A model generated the notes under the pieces. It had not been told where the DNA came from. It made no database searches and was given only the letters and a program-made list of their open reading frames with translations. Below are positions 48,283-57,397 of a DNA stretch of 64,000 nt, one piece after another. Numbering within the stretch: position 1 is the first letter of the stretch; each line of letters begins with the position of its first letter. This DNA comes from JACJWR01 sp964474045 (GTDB taxonomy: Bacteria; Actinomycetota; Actinomycetes; S36-B12; UBA10799). The translations under genes were made by a program, and so were the position numbers. The stretch covers positions 87,012 to 151,011 of the forward strand of contig CAYYRC010000003.1 of NCBI GenBank assembly GCA_964474045.1. Direction: 5' to 3'.

Positions 48283-48914
48283 ACTCGGTCCAGCCGCTTC
48301 AGAGCGCGCCGCAGGAGCGCACTGACATCTGCGGGGTCGAGGCCCTCGGCGACGATGTCCCCGGCGACCAGCCGGACGGCCTCGTCGGCGTCGCGCTGCT
48401 GCCAGCCCAAGCTCACCAGGCCCTCCGACACCTGCCCCTGCCAGCCGCCTGCAGCGGGCGGCGGCAGGACGCCGGCGCTCACCCCCTGGGCTGCTCCGTC
48501 CGTCGCCGCAGGCATGTCGGAGACCTTGTCGCGGAGCTCCAGGACGATCCGCTCGGCGGTCTTCTTGCCCACCCCGGGAATACGCGTCAGGCCGGCGGCG
48601 TCAGCCGAGCCGATAGCCGCCACGAGCCCCCTCGCCCCCAGCGCGCCCACCGCGGCGACGGCGAGTCTGGGGCCGACGCCGGTCACCGACTGCAGCAACT
48701 CGAACAACCGCCGCTCGTCGTCGTCGACGAAGCCGAACAGGGTCCACCCGTCCTCGCGCACAATGAGCGCCGTCGCCAAGGAGCATTCCTCGCCGACCGT
48801 CGCAGTCGCCAGCGCCTGCGGGGTGCAGGTGAGCAGCAGCCCCACGCCACCGACCTCCAACACCACCTGCTCGACGCCGCGCTGCAGGCACACCCCCCGC
48901 ACCGAGGCGATCAT
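48279..48914 (-). CDS. ruvA: Holliday-junction DNA-binding protein RuvA
   Basis: The 211-residue protein has an N-terminal OB fold, two helix-hairpin-helix motifs (VTGVGPRLAVAAVGALG and IPGVGKKTAERIVLELRDK), a Pro/Gly/Ala linker and domain III that contacts RuvB (ALVSLGWQQRDADEAV-like). Four copies hold the junction open. It overlaps ruvC by 4 nt upstream and ruvB by 4 nt downstream. Confidence 0.95.
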
Positions 48915-49420
48915 CGCAGCGCCCCGGCGTCGAGCAGTCGGCGCTGCGCCGAGCCACGCCATACGTCGGTGATGGCGAGTGCCAGAGCATCCGCAGCGTC
49001 GGCTGGCCGCGGTGCCGCCGACAGCCGCAGTATGCGCGTCACCATGCTCCCCACCTGGGCTTTCTCGGCCCGACCGTCGCCGGTCACAGCAGCCTTCACC
49101 TCGGTGGGCGTGTAGGTCGACACCGGCAGCCCGCGGCGATGGGCGGCCAGGACGCAGACGCCCGCCGCCTGCGCCGTGCCCATGACGGTGCGCACGTTGT
49201 GCTGGCTGAACACGCGCTCCACGGCGACCCGGTCGGGTCGATGTGCGGCGAGCAGGGCCTGGATGGCGTCGTCGATCTCCGCCAGCCGCCGCCCGAGCTC
49301 GGCATCAGCGGGCGTCTGCACCACCTGCACGTGGACGAGCGACATGGCCCTGCCTGGCGCGCCGTCGACGATTCCGATGCCGCACCGGGTCAGGCCGGGA
49401 TCGACCCCGAGGACTCGCAT
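48911..49420 (-). CDS. ruvC: Holliday-junction resolvase RuvC
   Basis: The 169-residue RNase H-fold nuclease has RVLGVDPGLTRCGIGI (first catalytic Asp), AVERVFSQHN (Glu), YTPTEVKAAVTGDGRAEKAQV and the final DAADALALAI (paired Asp). It resolves junctions by symmetric cuts. ATG at 49420 with GAGGTG upstream is preferred to the GTG two codons earlier. It heads the ruvC-ruvA-ruvB operon. Confidence 0.95.
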   Translation of the reverse strand: MRVLGVDPGLTRCGIGIVDGAPGRAMSLVHVQVVQTPADAELGRRLAEIDDAIQALLAAHRPDRVAVERVFSQHNVRTVMGTAQAAGVCVLAAHRRGLPVSTYTPTEVKAAVTGDGRAEKAQVGSMVTRILRLSAAPRPADAADALALAITDVWRGSAQRRLLDAGALR

Positions 49421-49544
49421 GGGCACCTCGCCGCGTTGAAGTATCGGTCACTTGTTCGAACACACTAGCGCTGTTCGAAGGACGCCCGCACCGATTCGCG
49501 ACCGCGAGTCGCGCATTCTGGGGAGCGCCGGCCAGCGGCAGGCC

Positions 49545-51089
49545 TCAGGGCTTGGCGGGCTTGGCGGGCTTGGTGGGCTTGGTGGGCTCGGTGGGCTTGG
49601 CTGGCTTGGCTGAGGCGATCTCGGGCTTGCGGACCCGCCGCTTGGTCAGCGGCGTGCCCGGCAGAACCGGCTTGCCGGTGACGGTGCGGAAGCCGGACCG
49701 CAGGCAGCGGATGAGCTCCTCGCGATCGTCCACCGCGGCGTCGTCGGTGCTCACCCCGACCGAGGCGATGCCGTTGTACGTCAGCATCGTCACGTTGACG
49801 GCGGCGCCGATGGTGGCGACCAGCGGGTACATCCGCTTGACGGGGGCACCAGCGAGCCATACCGGCACCGGCACCCCCGGCACGTTGGACGCCGTCAGGT
49901 CGCTGGCCTGCGCGACCGCCGAGATGAGCTCCGGGGGCACCAGCCGTGACAGCTCGGCGAGCTCGTCGGCCAGCTGGAGCGCAGGCTCTTTGCGCCACTT
50001 GCGGACGATGTCGCCGACCTCTTGCATCAGGTCCGCCGGCGAGTGCTGCGACACCGGCAGCTCAAACCGCGCGATGGTGACGGCGTTGTCGGGCGACGTC
50101 GAGCCGGGCTTCCGAAGGCTGATCGGCATGTTCACCCGGAGCCGGTCCACCGGCTTGCCCATCCGACGGTGGTACTCCCCCAGACCCTCGGCGATGCCGG
50201 CGAGAAACACGTCATTGGCGGTGGCCCCGTTGGTCTTGGCGGCCGCTCGGATGCTGGCGAACTCCATGTCGAAGGTGTCGAAGTGGTAGTTGATGCTGCG
50301 CTCAATCATGAGCGGCGACAGCGGGCCCAGGGGGATCTTGGTGAAGCGCAGGATGGAGCCCGCGGTGCGCACCACTCGCTGCGCCATCGCACCCGGGTCC
50401 TTCATGGCGGCGAGGCTGGCGGGCCCGAGGCCGCGCACGAAATCCGACACTGTCCGAGCCGCCCAGCCCAGGTTGTCGCGGACCACCGCGTCGACGAAGC
50501 TCGCGGAGTCCAGCTCGACCGGCACCGGCTCGGGGGGCATGGGGCCCAGGTCCACACCCTCCTCCGTGAAGTCGAAGAGGGCCGCTCCGAGCATCACCGC
50601 CCCCTGGCCGTCGGCGATCGCATGGTGGAGCTTGATGATCAGTGCCGCCTTGCCCTCCGGCAGGCCCTCCAGCAGCGTCACCCGCCACAGCGGACGGTCG
50701 CGGTCGAAGTCGGTCATGCTCTGGCGGCGGCAGTCCTCCAACACGTCGGCCCAGCGGGAGCGAGCCGGCATCCGGAAACGGCGCAGATGGAACGACAGGT
50801 CGAAGTCGGGGTCGATCACCATCCGCGGCGTCTCGTACCCCGAAGGTCCCTCGACGACCTTCTGCCGCAGCACCGTGATGTTGCGGGTGGCACGGTCGAA
50901 CCGATCGACGAGCCGGTCCCAGTCCGGCGCCGTCTCCAGCAGGAGCAGCCCGATGATCGTGGAGCGCATGACGGGGTCGTCGGACGCGACGCGCCAGGTC
51001 GCGAAATCCCAGCTGGACATCCGGCGAGGCTCGACGACGACAGGCGCCTCCGGCGCTGCCTCGCCGCTGCCGGACTGCGATTCGGCCAC
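49545..51089 (-). CDS. WS/DGAT-family wax ester synthase / diacylglycerol acyltransferase
   Basis: The 514-residue acyl-CoA-dependent enzyme has the catalytic HHAIADG motif (HHxxxDG) in the N-terminal domain, the PLWRVTLLEGLPEGKAALIIK lead-in, NDVFLAGIAEGL and the C-terminal SNVPGVPVPVWLAGAPVKRMYPL motif typical of the family. It makes triacylglycerol or wax esters as storage lipid. The last 25 residues are a KP/TKP/AKP repeat tail from 9-bp DNA repeats. It lies between ruvC and yebC, which are usually adjacent, so it is probably an insertion. Confidence 0.9.
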   Translation of the reverse strand: MAESQSGSGEAAPEAPVVVEPRRMSSWDFATWRVASDDPVMRSTIIGLLLLETAPDWDRLVDRFDRATRNITVLRQKVVEGPSGYETPRMVIDPDFDLSFHLRRFRMPARSRWADVLEDCRRQSMTDFDRDRPLWRVTLLEGLPEGKAALIIKLHHAIADGQGAVMLGAALFDFTEEGVDLGPMPPEPVPVELDSASFVDAVVRDNLGWAARTVSDFVRGLGPASLAAMKDPGAMAQRVVRTAGSILRFTKIPLGPLSPLMIERSINYHFDTFDMEFASIRAAAKTNGATANDVFLAGIAEGLGEYHRRMGKPVDRLRVNMPISLRKPGSTSPDNAVTIARFELPVSQHSPADLMQEVGDIVRKWRKEPALQLADELAELSRLVPPELISAVAQASDLTASNVPGVPVPVWLAGAPVKRMYPLVATIGAAVNVTMLTYNGIASVGVSTDDAAVDDREELIRCLRSGFRTVTGKPVLPGTPLTKRRVRKPEIASAKPAKPTEPTKPTKPAKPAKP

Positions 51090-51188
51090 TGTCTACCTTT
51101 CGTGGGCTACCCAGCATTCCCGGGCTACTCTGCGAAAGTTAGCCGCCGCACAGGCATCTTGCGCGCTGGTGGGCGCAGAAAGAGCCGG

Positions 51189-51944
51189 TCAGGCGTCGAT
51201 TTCGGCCAGCACCTCATCGGACACGTCGGCGTTGGCGTACACGTTCTGCACCTCGTCGGAATCCTCGAGGGCCTCGATCAGCCGAAACACCTTGCGCGCC
51301 CCGTCAGCATCGAGCGGTACCTCGACGCTGGGCAGGAACGACGCCTCCGCCGAGTCGTAGTCCAACCCCGCGTCCTGCAGCGCGCTGCGCACCGCGACCA
51401 AGTCGCCGGCCTCGCTGACCACCTCGAACGACTCGCCGAGGTCGTTGACCTCCTCGGCGCCGGCATCCAGCACCGCGAGCAGCACGTCGTCCTCGGTCAG
51501 TGCATCGGCCTTGGGCACGATGACAACGCCCTTGCGGGTGAACAGGTACGACACCGACCCGGGGTCGGCCATCGTGCCCCCGTTGCGGGTCATCGCCGTG
51601 CGCACCTCGGAGGCGGCACGGTTGCGGTTGTCGGTCAGGCACTCGATGAGCACGGCCACGCCGTTGGGGCCATAGCCCTCGTACATGATCGTCTCCCAGT
51701 CGGCTCCCCCGGCCTCGGCGCCGGAGCCACGCTTGACGGCGCGCTGGATGTTGTCCATGGGCACCGAGTTCTTCCGGGCCTTGACGATGGCGTCGTACAG
51801 CGTCGGGTTGCCGTCCGGGTCACCGCCGCCCATCCGGGCGGCGACCTCGATGTTCTTGATGAGCTTGGCGAAGAGCTTCCCCCGCTTGGCGTCGATCACG
51901 GCCTTCTTGTGCTTGGTCGTGGCCCATTTGGAGTGGCCGCTCAT
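51189..51944 (-). CDS. YebC/PmpR-family DNA-binding or translation-associated protein
   Basis: The 251-residue three-domain protein starts with the family signature SGHSKWATTKHKKAVIDAKRGKLFAKL and has GYGPNGVAVLIE and the acidic C-terminal ferredoxin-like domain. Family members have been described as transcription regulators and, more recently, as factors acting on polyproline translation; the sequence does not decide. It is the standard neighbour of ruvC and pdxS/pdxT in actinobacteria. Full length. Confidence 0.92.
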   Translation of the reverse strand: MSGHSKWATTKHKKAVIDAKRGKLFAKLIKNIEVAARMGGGDPDGNPTLYDAIVKARKNSVPMDNIQRAVKRGSGAEAGGADWETIMYEGYGPNGVAVLIECLTDNRNRAASEVRTAMTRNGGTMADPGSVSYLFTRKGVVIVPKADALTEDDVLLAVLDAGAEEVNDLGESFEVVSEAGDLVAVRSALQDAGLDYDSAEASFLPSVEVPLDADGARKVFRLIEALEDSDEVQNVYANADVSDEVLAEIDA

Positions 51945-51962
51945 CGCGGGATCCCTTCGTCG

Positions 51963-52006
51963 CGTGCAGGTCGAGCAGGTCTGTCGTGCAGGTCGAGCAG
52001 GTCTGT
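51963..52006. repeat. 22-bp perfect tandem duplication upstream of yebC
   Basis: The unit beginning CGTGCAGGTCGAGCAG is present twice in tandem without mismatch (51963-51984, 51985-52006). It lies 18 nt before the yebC start, in its 5' leader. It is one of three distinct repeats in the 272-nt yebC-pdxT gap. Confidence 0.85.
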
Positions 52007-52070
52007 GAGGCAGCGGGCGGCGCCGCTGGTGCAAATCCTACCCATCGGGGCCCGGCCCTCCCCCCGGCCC

Positions 52071-52136
52071 GTTTGCGCCACTTCTTGTCGTTCGCGCCAT
52101 GTCTACCGGCCGCGAACGACGTGAAGTGGCGCAAAC
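52071..52136. repeat. R2 palindromic repeat, copy B
   Basis: GTTTGCGCCACTTC (52071) and GAAGTGGCGCAAAC (ending 52136) are perfect 14-bp arms. Inside, GTTCGCGCC (52090) pairs with a GCGCGAAC-like arm (about 52109-52117), giving the same forward-forward-reverse-reverse layout as copy A. It lies between yebC and pdxT, past the 3' end of pdxT on the minus strand. Confidence 0.8.
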
Positions 52137-52163
52137 CCGACGAGGGATGGCCCGGCGCCGCCG

Positions 52164-52219
52164 GTCAGGTGCGCTCAGTCAGGTGCGCTCAGTCAGGTGC
52201 GCTCAGTCAGGTGCGCTCA
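52164..52219. repeat. 14-bp tandem repeat, four perfect copies, covering the pdxT stop codon
   Basis: GTCAGGTGCGCTCA occurs four times in tandem without a mismatch. The last unit (52206-52219) contains the pdxT stop codon, so the array is a repeated copy of the pdxT 3' end. Each unit brings its own TGA on the minus strand. Copy number may vary between strains. Confidence 0.9.
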
Positions 52220-52813
52220 GCGGGCCAGTTGCAGGAAGTACTCGTGCAGGCGCAGGTCGCCGGTGAGCTCCGGGTGGAACGAGGTGGCGAGCAGGGCGCC
52301 CTGGCGCACGGCCACGACCCGGTCGTCCACAGCGGCCAGGACCTCGACCCCGTCGCCAATCGACTCCACCCAAGGCGCACGGATGAAGATCGCGCGCATG
52401 GGTCCGCCACCGATCCCGGCAACCTCGACATCGGCCTCGAACGAGTCCACCTGGCGGCCGAAGGCGTTGCGGCGGACCACCATGTCGATCCCGCCGAACG
52501 GCAACTGGTCGGCACGGCCGTCCAGGACCGTGTCCGCCAGCATGATCATGCCGGCGCAGGAGCCGAAGACCGGCAACCCGCCGCGGATGAGCTCGCGCAC
52601 GGGCTCGATCAGCCCCCAGCGCTGGGCGAGCATCGAGATCGTCGTGGACTCGCCACCAGGCACGATCAGCGCATCGAGCCCAGCCAGCTGATCCGGGCGC
52701 TTGACCGGCACACCCCGCGCGCCCAGGTCGGCGACGCGGCGCAGGTGGCTGCGGACGTCGCCCTGCAGCGCGAGCACGCCGACGGTGGTCTGGCCCGCCG
52801 CGCCGGAGGTCAC
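52217..52813 (-). CDS. pdxT: Pyridoxal 5'-phosphate synthase glutaminase subunit PdxT
   Basis: The 198-residue class I glutamine amidotransferase has VGVLALQGDVRSH, the LIVPGGESTTI oxyanion/Arg region, the nucleophile elbow GSCAGMI (Cys) and the His/Glu pair in SFHPELTGDLRLHEYF. It passes ammonia to PdxS. The GTG start overlaps pdxS by 4 nt. The stop codon is inside a 14-bp tandem array. Confidence 0.95.
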   Translation of the reverse strand: MTSGAAGQTTVGVLALQGDVRSHLRRVADLGARGVPVKRPDQLAGLDALIVPGGESTTISMLAQRWGLIEPVRELIRGGLPVFGSCAGMIMLADTVLDGRADQLPFGGIDMVVRRNAFGRQVDSFEADVEVAGIGGGPMRAIFIRAPWVESIGDGVEVLAAVDDRVVAVRQGALLATSFHPELTGDLRLHEYFLQLAR

Positions 52814-53712
52814 CAGCCGCGCTCGGCCAGGCGGTGGGGCTGCGGGATCTCCTCGACGTTGATTCCCACCATGGCCTCACCCAGGCCGCGGGAGACCTTA
52901 GCCAAGACGTCGGGGTCGTCGTAGTGCAGCGTCGCCTGCACGATCGCGTTGGCCCGCTCGGCCGGGTTCCCGGACTTGAAGATGCCGGAGCCGACGAACA
53001 CGCCGTCGGCGCCCAGCTGCATCATCATCGCCGCGTCGGCCGGGGTGGCGATCCCCCCGGCCGTGAACAGCACCACCGGCAGCGCGCCGGTCTCGGCGAC
53101 CTCGCGCACCAACTGGTACGGGGCCTGCAGCTCCTTGGCCGCGACGTAGAGCTCGTCGGGCGCCATCGACGACAGGGCGTTGATCTGGCCGCGGATCTTG
53201 CGCATGTGGGTGGTGGCGTTGGACACGTCGCCGGTGCCCGCCTCGCCCTTGGAGCGGATCATCGCCGCGCCCTCGGTGATCCGGCGCAGCGCCTCGCCCA
53301 GATCGGTCGCGCCGCACACGAACGGCACCGTGAAGGCCCACTTGTCGATGTGGTTGGTGTAGTCGGCAGGTGTGAGCACCTCGGACTCGTCGATGTAGTC
53401 CACACCCAGCGCCTGCAGGATCTGGGCCTCGACGAAGTGGCCGATGCGGGCCTTGGCCATGACCGGGATGGAGACCGCGGCGATGATCCCGTCGATCATG
53501 TCGGGGTCGCTCATGCGCGAGACGCCGCCCTGAGCCCGGATATCGGCCGGGACCCGCTCGAGTGCCATCACCGCCACGGCGCCCGCGTCCTCTGCGATCT
53601 TGGCCTGCTCGGGGGTGACGACGTCCATGATGACGCCGCCCTTGAGCATCTCGGCCATGCCGCGCTTCACGCGGTCGGTGCCCGTCGCGTGCTGGGTGGC
53701 GGAGTCGGTCAC
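52810..53712 (-). CDS. pdxS: Pyridoxal 5'-phosphate synthase subunit PdxS
   Basis: The 300-residue (beta/alpha)8 enzyme makes PLP from ribose 5-phosphate, glyceraldehyde 3-phosphate and ammonia. It has MAEMLKGGVIMDVV with the first catalytic Lys nearby, RVPADIRAQGGVSRMSDP, AKARIGHFVEAQIL, YIDESEVLTPAD, PFVCGATDLGEALRRI with the second region, and FTAGGIATPADAAMMMQLGADGVFVGSGIFKS for phosphate binding. The GTG start fits the family length. The pdxS-pdxT pair makes vitamin B6 de novo. Confidence 0.96.
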   Translation of the reverse strand: MTDSATQHATGTDRVKRGMAEMLKGGVIMDVVTPEQAKIAEDAGAVAVMALERVPADIRAQGGVSRMSDPDMIDGIIAAVSIPVMAKARIGHFVEAQILQALGVDYIDESEVLTPADYTNHIDKWAFTVPFVCGATDLGEALRRITEGAAMIRSKGEAGTGDVSNATTHMRKIRGQINALSSMAPDELYVAAKELQAPYQLVREVAETGALPVVLFTAGGIATPADAAMMMQLGADGVFVGSGIFKSGNPAERANAIVQATLHYDDPDVLAKVSRGLGEAMVGINVEEIPQPHRLAERGW

Positions 53713-53887
53713 GGTGTACCTCGCTGGATGGTGTCGACGTTGGCTGCCCGGGTTCCCTACGTGCTCCGACCCTCGGCGACATGATTGTACGGGCGGCGTG
53801 CGCGGGCGCATCGGCGACTCTGGCGGCGGCGACTCTGGCGGCGGGCTGGCGGCGGGCTGGCGGCGGCGGACTTGCCGCGGCGCCGCG

Positions 53888-54442
53888 CTAGCGGCCGGCG
53901 AAACCGGCGGGCGGCGTGTCGATCATCTCGACCGTCTCGGGCATCGGCGCAGTGCCCTGCAGGTGGAAGGTCCGCACGACGATGCCCTGGCGCACCGCGC
54001 GCGTCCCGTTGACCGCGTCGTTGTAGAACCTGCGGCCGATCTGGACCCGGCGACACGCGTCCGCCAGCCGCTCAACCGCCTCGCCGCCGGGTGCGGCGAT
54101 GATCTCGTCCACCTCCAGCGGGTCGCTGAAGACCGCGGCGAGGACAGCTGACAGGTCCGACTCGGCCAGGTACAGGCCCACCGAGTCGCCGGACGGCTCT
54201 GCGGCTGCCACGCTGCCGACCGCATCGGCGAGCAGCAGCGCGGACGCCGGGTCCACCACGCCGATCGCGGCCACGTGGTCGGTGAGGTCACGCCGCCGGC
54301 GCAGCTCCGCGACTAGATTGGCCCGGCTGACGTCAACCCGGTGGTGCAGCCGGTCCAGCCGTCCGGCCGTGCTCGACAGGTAGATCGCGACAAAGACCGC
54401 CAGCAACAGCGCGACGACGAGCAGCCACCATTGCCAGGACAT
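53888..54442 (-). CDS. LemA-like single-pass membrane protein
   Basis: The 184-residue protein has an N-terminal membrane helix (about 5-24) followed by a helical domain. Marks of the LemA family are VSRANLVAELRRRRDLT early and RRFYNDAVNGTRAVRQ late, though overall similarity is weak. Function is unknown. It lies between pimA and pdxS, 10 nt after pimA's stop on the other side, and is probably part of the lipid-glycan operon. Start at the only reasonable Met. Confidence 0.65.
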   Translation of the reverse strand: MSWQWWLLVVALLLAVFVAIYLSSTAGRLDRLHHRVDVSRANLVAELRRRRDLTDHVAAIGVVDPASALLLADAVGSVAAAEPSGDSVGLYLAESDLSAVLAAVFSDPLEVDEIIAAPGGEAVERLADACRRVQIGRRFYNDAVNGTRAVRQGIVVRTFHLQGTAPMPETVEMIDTPPAGFAGR

Positions 54443-54452
54443 GCTCCTGACC

Positions 54453-55628
54453 CTAGACCTCCCGCGGCGTGCGTCGGGCCCAACGGCCCAGCAACTGCTC
54501 GCTCAGGTCCGCGGTGACCGGCTGCCCGGGGGTCGCGATCGACTCGTAGACCCGCTCGACGTCGCGTGCGACCGTGCTCCAGTCGAACTCCATCGCCCGG
54601 CGCAGGCCAACAGCCGACAGCTCGGCCCGGCGGGCCGGGTCCGCCAACAACTCGTTGACGGCGGCGGCCAGGCCGCCGATGTCCCCGGTGGCGAACAACG
54701 CCCCGTCGCGCCCGTCCCGCAGGACCAGGCGGAACGCCTCCAAGTCGCTGGCCAGGACCGGCGTCCCGCTGGCCATCGCCTCCAGCAGCACGATGCCGAA
54801 GCTCTCGCCACCCAGCTGCGGGGCGATGTAGAGGTCCGCTGAGTGGAAGGCCCGCACCTTGTCGCGCTCGGACACGAGGCCCAGCAGCACCACGTGGTCG
54901 CGCACGTCCGCGGGCAGCTCCGCGTGCACCTCCGCCACATCGCCGGGGCCCGCCACCAGCAGTTGCACGTCGGGATGCTCGGCGATGATCCTCGGCATGG
55001 CCGCGAGCAGCGTGGGCAGGCCTTTGCGGGGTTCGTCGATCCGCCCGATGAAGAACAGCGTGGGCCCTGATCGCGGGTAGCCCGGCAGCGGATCGGGATC
55101 GGCGAAGGCCGCGCAGTTGACGCCGTTGGGGATCAGCACGGCGTCGCCGCCCACGTGCTCCACCATGAATTGGCGCGCCTTCTCGGACACCGCTATGCGC
55201 CCGGACACCTTCTCCATGGCGGTATTCACCAGGAGCGACAGCGACGACAGCGCCCGCGAGCGGTCCATGGCCGTGTGCTGCGTGGCGACGAGCGGGCCGT
55301 TGGCCACCCAGCAGGCGAGCACCGACACTGTCGGCGAGGAGGCCTCGTGCACGTGGACGACATCGAAGTCGCCCTCCTTGATCCAGCGGCGCACGCGAGC
55401 CGCGGATACGACCCCGAAGTTGAACTTGGCCACCGATCCGTTGTAGGGCACCGACATCGGGCGTCCCGCCCACACTGCGTAGTCCGGCAGGCATTCCTCG
55501 TCGTCGGCGGGCGCGAGGACGCTGACCTCGTGCCCCCGGCGCATAAGCTCCTCGGCGAGATCGCGCACATGCGCCTGCACGCCGCCCGGTGTGTCCCAGG
55601 CGTAGGGGCAGACGATCCCGATCCGCAT
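54453..55628 (-). CDS. pimA: GT4 glycosyltransferase, PimA-like phosphatidylinositol mannosyltransferase
   Basis: The 391-residue GT-B enzyme has an N-terminal RIGIVCPYAWDTPGGVQAHVRDLAEEL glycine loop and the GT4 C-terminal motif with E-x7-E (GESFGIVLLEAMASG). The context (PI synthase, PatA-like acyltransferase) matches mannose transfer from GDP-mannose to phosphatidylinositol. The ATG shares one base with the stop of the upstream gene (TGATG). It acts at the cytoplasmic face of the membrane. Confidence 0.92.
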   Translation of the reverse strand: MRIGIVCPYAWDTPGGVQAHVRDLAEELMRRGHEVSVLAPADDEECLPDYAVWAGRPMSVPYNGSVAKFNFGVVSAARVRRWIKEGDFDVVHVHEASSPTVSVLACWVANGPLVATQHTAMDRSRALSSLSLLVNTAMEKVSGRIAVSEKARQFMVEHVGGDAVLIPNGVNCAAFADPDPLPGYPRSGPTLFFIGRIDEPRKGLPTLLAAMPRIIAEHPDVQLLVAGPGDVAEVHAELPADVRDHVVLLGLVSERDKVRAFHSADLYIAPQLGGESFGIVLLEAMASGTPVLASDLEAFRLVLRDGRDGALFATGDIGGLAAAVNELLADPARRAELSAVGLRRAMEFDWSTVARDVERVYESIATPGQPVTADLSEQLLGRWARRTPREV

Positions 55629-56599
55629 CAGTCCCCGGCCCCAGCCGCCGCGGCGCCCTGTCCGCCGGTCTCGCCGGGCAGGTCGTACTTGCTGGCCTTG
55701 AGCCGGCTCTGGTCCAGGTCGGAGAGCCACAGTCGCTGCAGCATGTGCCAATCGGCCGGGTGCTCAGCGATGCCGCGGGCGAGCATGTCCGCGGTGCGCT
55801 GGGTGGTGTCGCGCACAGCCGTCGTGCGATCCGCGGCCAGATCCACGGGTATCTGCCGGCTGAGGCTGGCAAAGGCCATCGGCCCGTCGTACCAGAGCGT
55901 GGCGGCGAACAGCGGGGCGCCGGTGGCATGGGCCAGCGCGGCCGGTCCGGCCGGCATCCTGGTGGCGTGGCCGAAGAACTCCACGGGAACACCGCTGGAC
56001 GTCAGGTCGCGGTCGCCGAGCAGGGCGATGACCTTGTTCTGGCCGACCAGGTCGACGAGCTGCCCGAAGACGTCCTGACCCTTGCGCAAGGTCAGGATCT
56101 CCATCCCCAGCGACTCCCGGAACTCCAGGAACTTCGAGGTCAGCCGCTCCGGCTTGAGGTCCTCGGCGACGCTGACCAGGTTGTCGAACTCCAGGGCCGC
56201 GTAGGCACCCGCGTGGTCCCAGTTGCCGGCGTGCGGCAGCACCACGATCGCGCCGGTGCCGGCGGCGAGCGCGTCGTGCAGCTGCTGTTTGCCGATGAGG
56301 TCGAACGTCGCCAGGATCGAGCGGCGCGACTGGTCCGGCAGCCGGAAGACGTCGCACCAATAACGGAAGTAGCTCTGCATGCCAGCGCGGCTGAGCTCTC
56401 GCAGTTCCCGCTGGGAGGCGTCGGGCACGACTCGGCCCAGGTTTCGCTGCAGCTGTGCGACGCCTGAGCCCTGCTGACGCCACAGCTGGTCGGCGATGCC
56501 GGAGAACGTGCGGTAGGCGACGCGCTGCGGCATCAGCCGGACCGCGCGCCAGCCGACGGAGTAGCCCAGGTACGCGGCGAACTCGCTCGGGGACTCCAC
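55628..56599 (-). CDS. patA: Phosphatidylinositol mannoside acyltransferase, PatA-like (HtrB/LpxL family)
   Basis: The 323-residue peripheral membrane enzyme has the catalytic HAGNWD motif (HxxxxD), a GLGMEILTLRKGQD-like segment and LLGDRDLTSSGVPVEFFG, as in LpxL-family acyltransferases. It adds palmitate to the mannose of PIM. It starts with GTG 2 nt after the pgsA stop and is followed by pimA through a TGATG junction, which fixes the three-gene operon pgsA-patA-pimA. Confidence 0.9.
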   Translation of the reverse strand: MESPSEFAAYLGYSVGWRAVRLMPQRVAYRTFSGIADQLWRQQGSGVAQLQRNLGRVVPDASQRELRELSRAGMQSYFRYWCDVFRLPDQSRRSILATFDLIGKQQLHDALAAGTGAIVVLPHAGNWDHAGAYAALEFDNLVSVAEDLKPERLTSKFLEFRESLGMEILTLRKGQDVFGQLVDLVGQNKVIALLGDRDLTSSGVPVEFFGHATRMPAGPAALAHATGAPLFAATLWYDGPMAFASLSRQIPVDLAADRTTAVRDTTQRTADMLARGIAEHPADWHMLQRLWLSDLDQSRLKASKYDLPGETGGQGAAAAGAGD

Positions 56600-56601
56600 C
56601 G

Positions 56602-57342
56602 TCAGGCCTCCCCGTCCTCGGTCTGGGCGCCGGCGTCCGGGTTGGCTTCGGCGTTGGCTTCGTCGTTGGCGTTGGCGCTGGCGTTGGCGCTGGCGTTGGC
56701 GTTGGCGTCGGCGTTGGAGTTGGCGTCAAGATCGCGGGCGATGGCCATCGACTGACGGTGCACCAGCGCCACCCGCTGGGCGACGGTGAGCACCGCCAGC
56801 GCCGACAGCACCCACAGCGCCGCAGGCAGCACGTAGGGCACCCCCAGGCCGTACACGAACGCCGCCGCCAGCACCAGGATGAGGCGCTCCGTGCGCTCGG
56901 CGATGCCGATGTTGCAGGTCAGGCCCAGCCCCTCGGCCCGGGCCTTGGCATAGGAGATCACGGTGCTCGCCACCAGGGCGATCAGCGCGGCGGCGGTGGT
57001 GAGGGCCGACTGCGTGGACGCCGCCCAGATCAGGATCGAGCCGAACACGAAACCGTCCGCGATGCGATCCAGGGTCGAGTCCAGGAACGCCCCCCACGGT
57101 CCCTTGCGGTGCGTCATGCGGGCCATCGCCCCGTCGATCATGTCGCTGAAGATGAACAGCATGATGATGATCACGCCGACGACGAAGTGCCCTGACGGAA
57201 GGAAGATGACGGCGGCGAGGCTCACGCCCACTGTGCCCGTGATCGTGACCGCGTCCGGTGACACGCCCATCCGAACGAGGGCACCGGCGACCGGGTTGAT
57301 GACTTTGCCGACGACGGCACGGGCGTTGGTCTGGTTCAGCAA
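56602..57342 (-). CDS. pgsA: CDP-alcohol phosphatidyltransferase, phosphatidylinositol phosphate synthase type
   Basis: The 246-residue polytopic enzyme has the complete motif D-x2-D-G-x2-A-R-x8-G-x3-D-x3-D (D67, D70, G71, R75, G84, D88, D92). It makes phosphatidylinositol-phosphate from CDP-diacylglycerol and inositol phosphate in actinobacteria. The TTG at 57342 is chosen because GAAAGG lies 9-14 nt upstream and the family starts there. The C-terminal 35 residues are an Asn/Ala/Asp tail coded by GCCAAC-like hexamers. The leader holds 21-bp tandem repeats. Confidence 0.88.
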   Translation of the reverse strand: MLNQTNARAVVGKVINPVAGALVRMGVSPDAVTITGTVGVSLAAVIFLPSGHFVVGVIIIMLFIFSDMIDGAMARMTHRKGPWGAFLDSTLDRIADGFVFGSILIWAASTQSALTTAAALIALVASTVISYAKARAEGLGLTCNIGIAERTERLILVLAAAFVYGLGVPYVLPAALWVLSALAVLTVAQRVALVHRQSMAIARDLDANSNADANANASANASANANDEANAEANPDAGAQTEDGEA

Positions 57343-57397
57343 GGGTGCGACCTTTCGAGGGGGCTCCCCAACTGTAGTTGGCGCCGGGTGGGATCGG

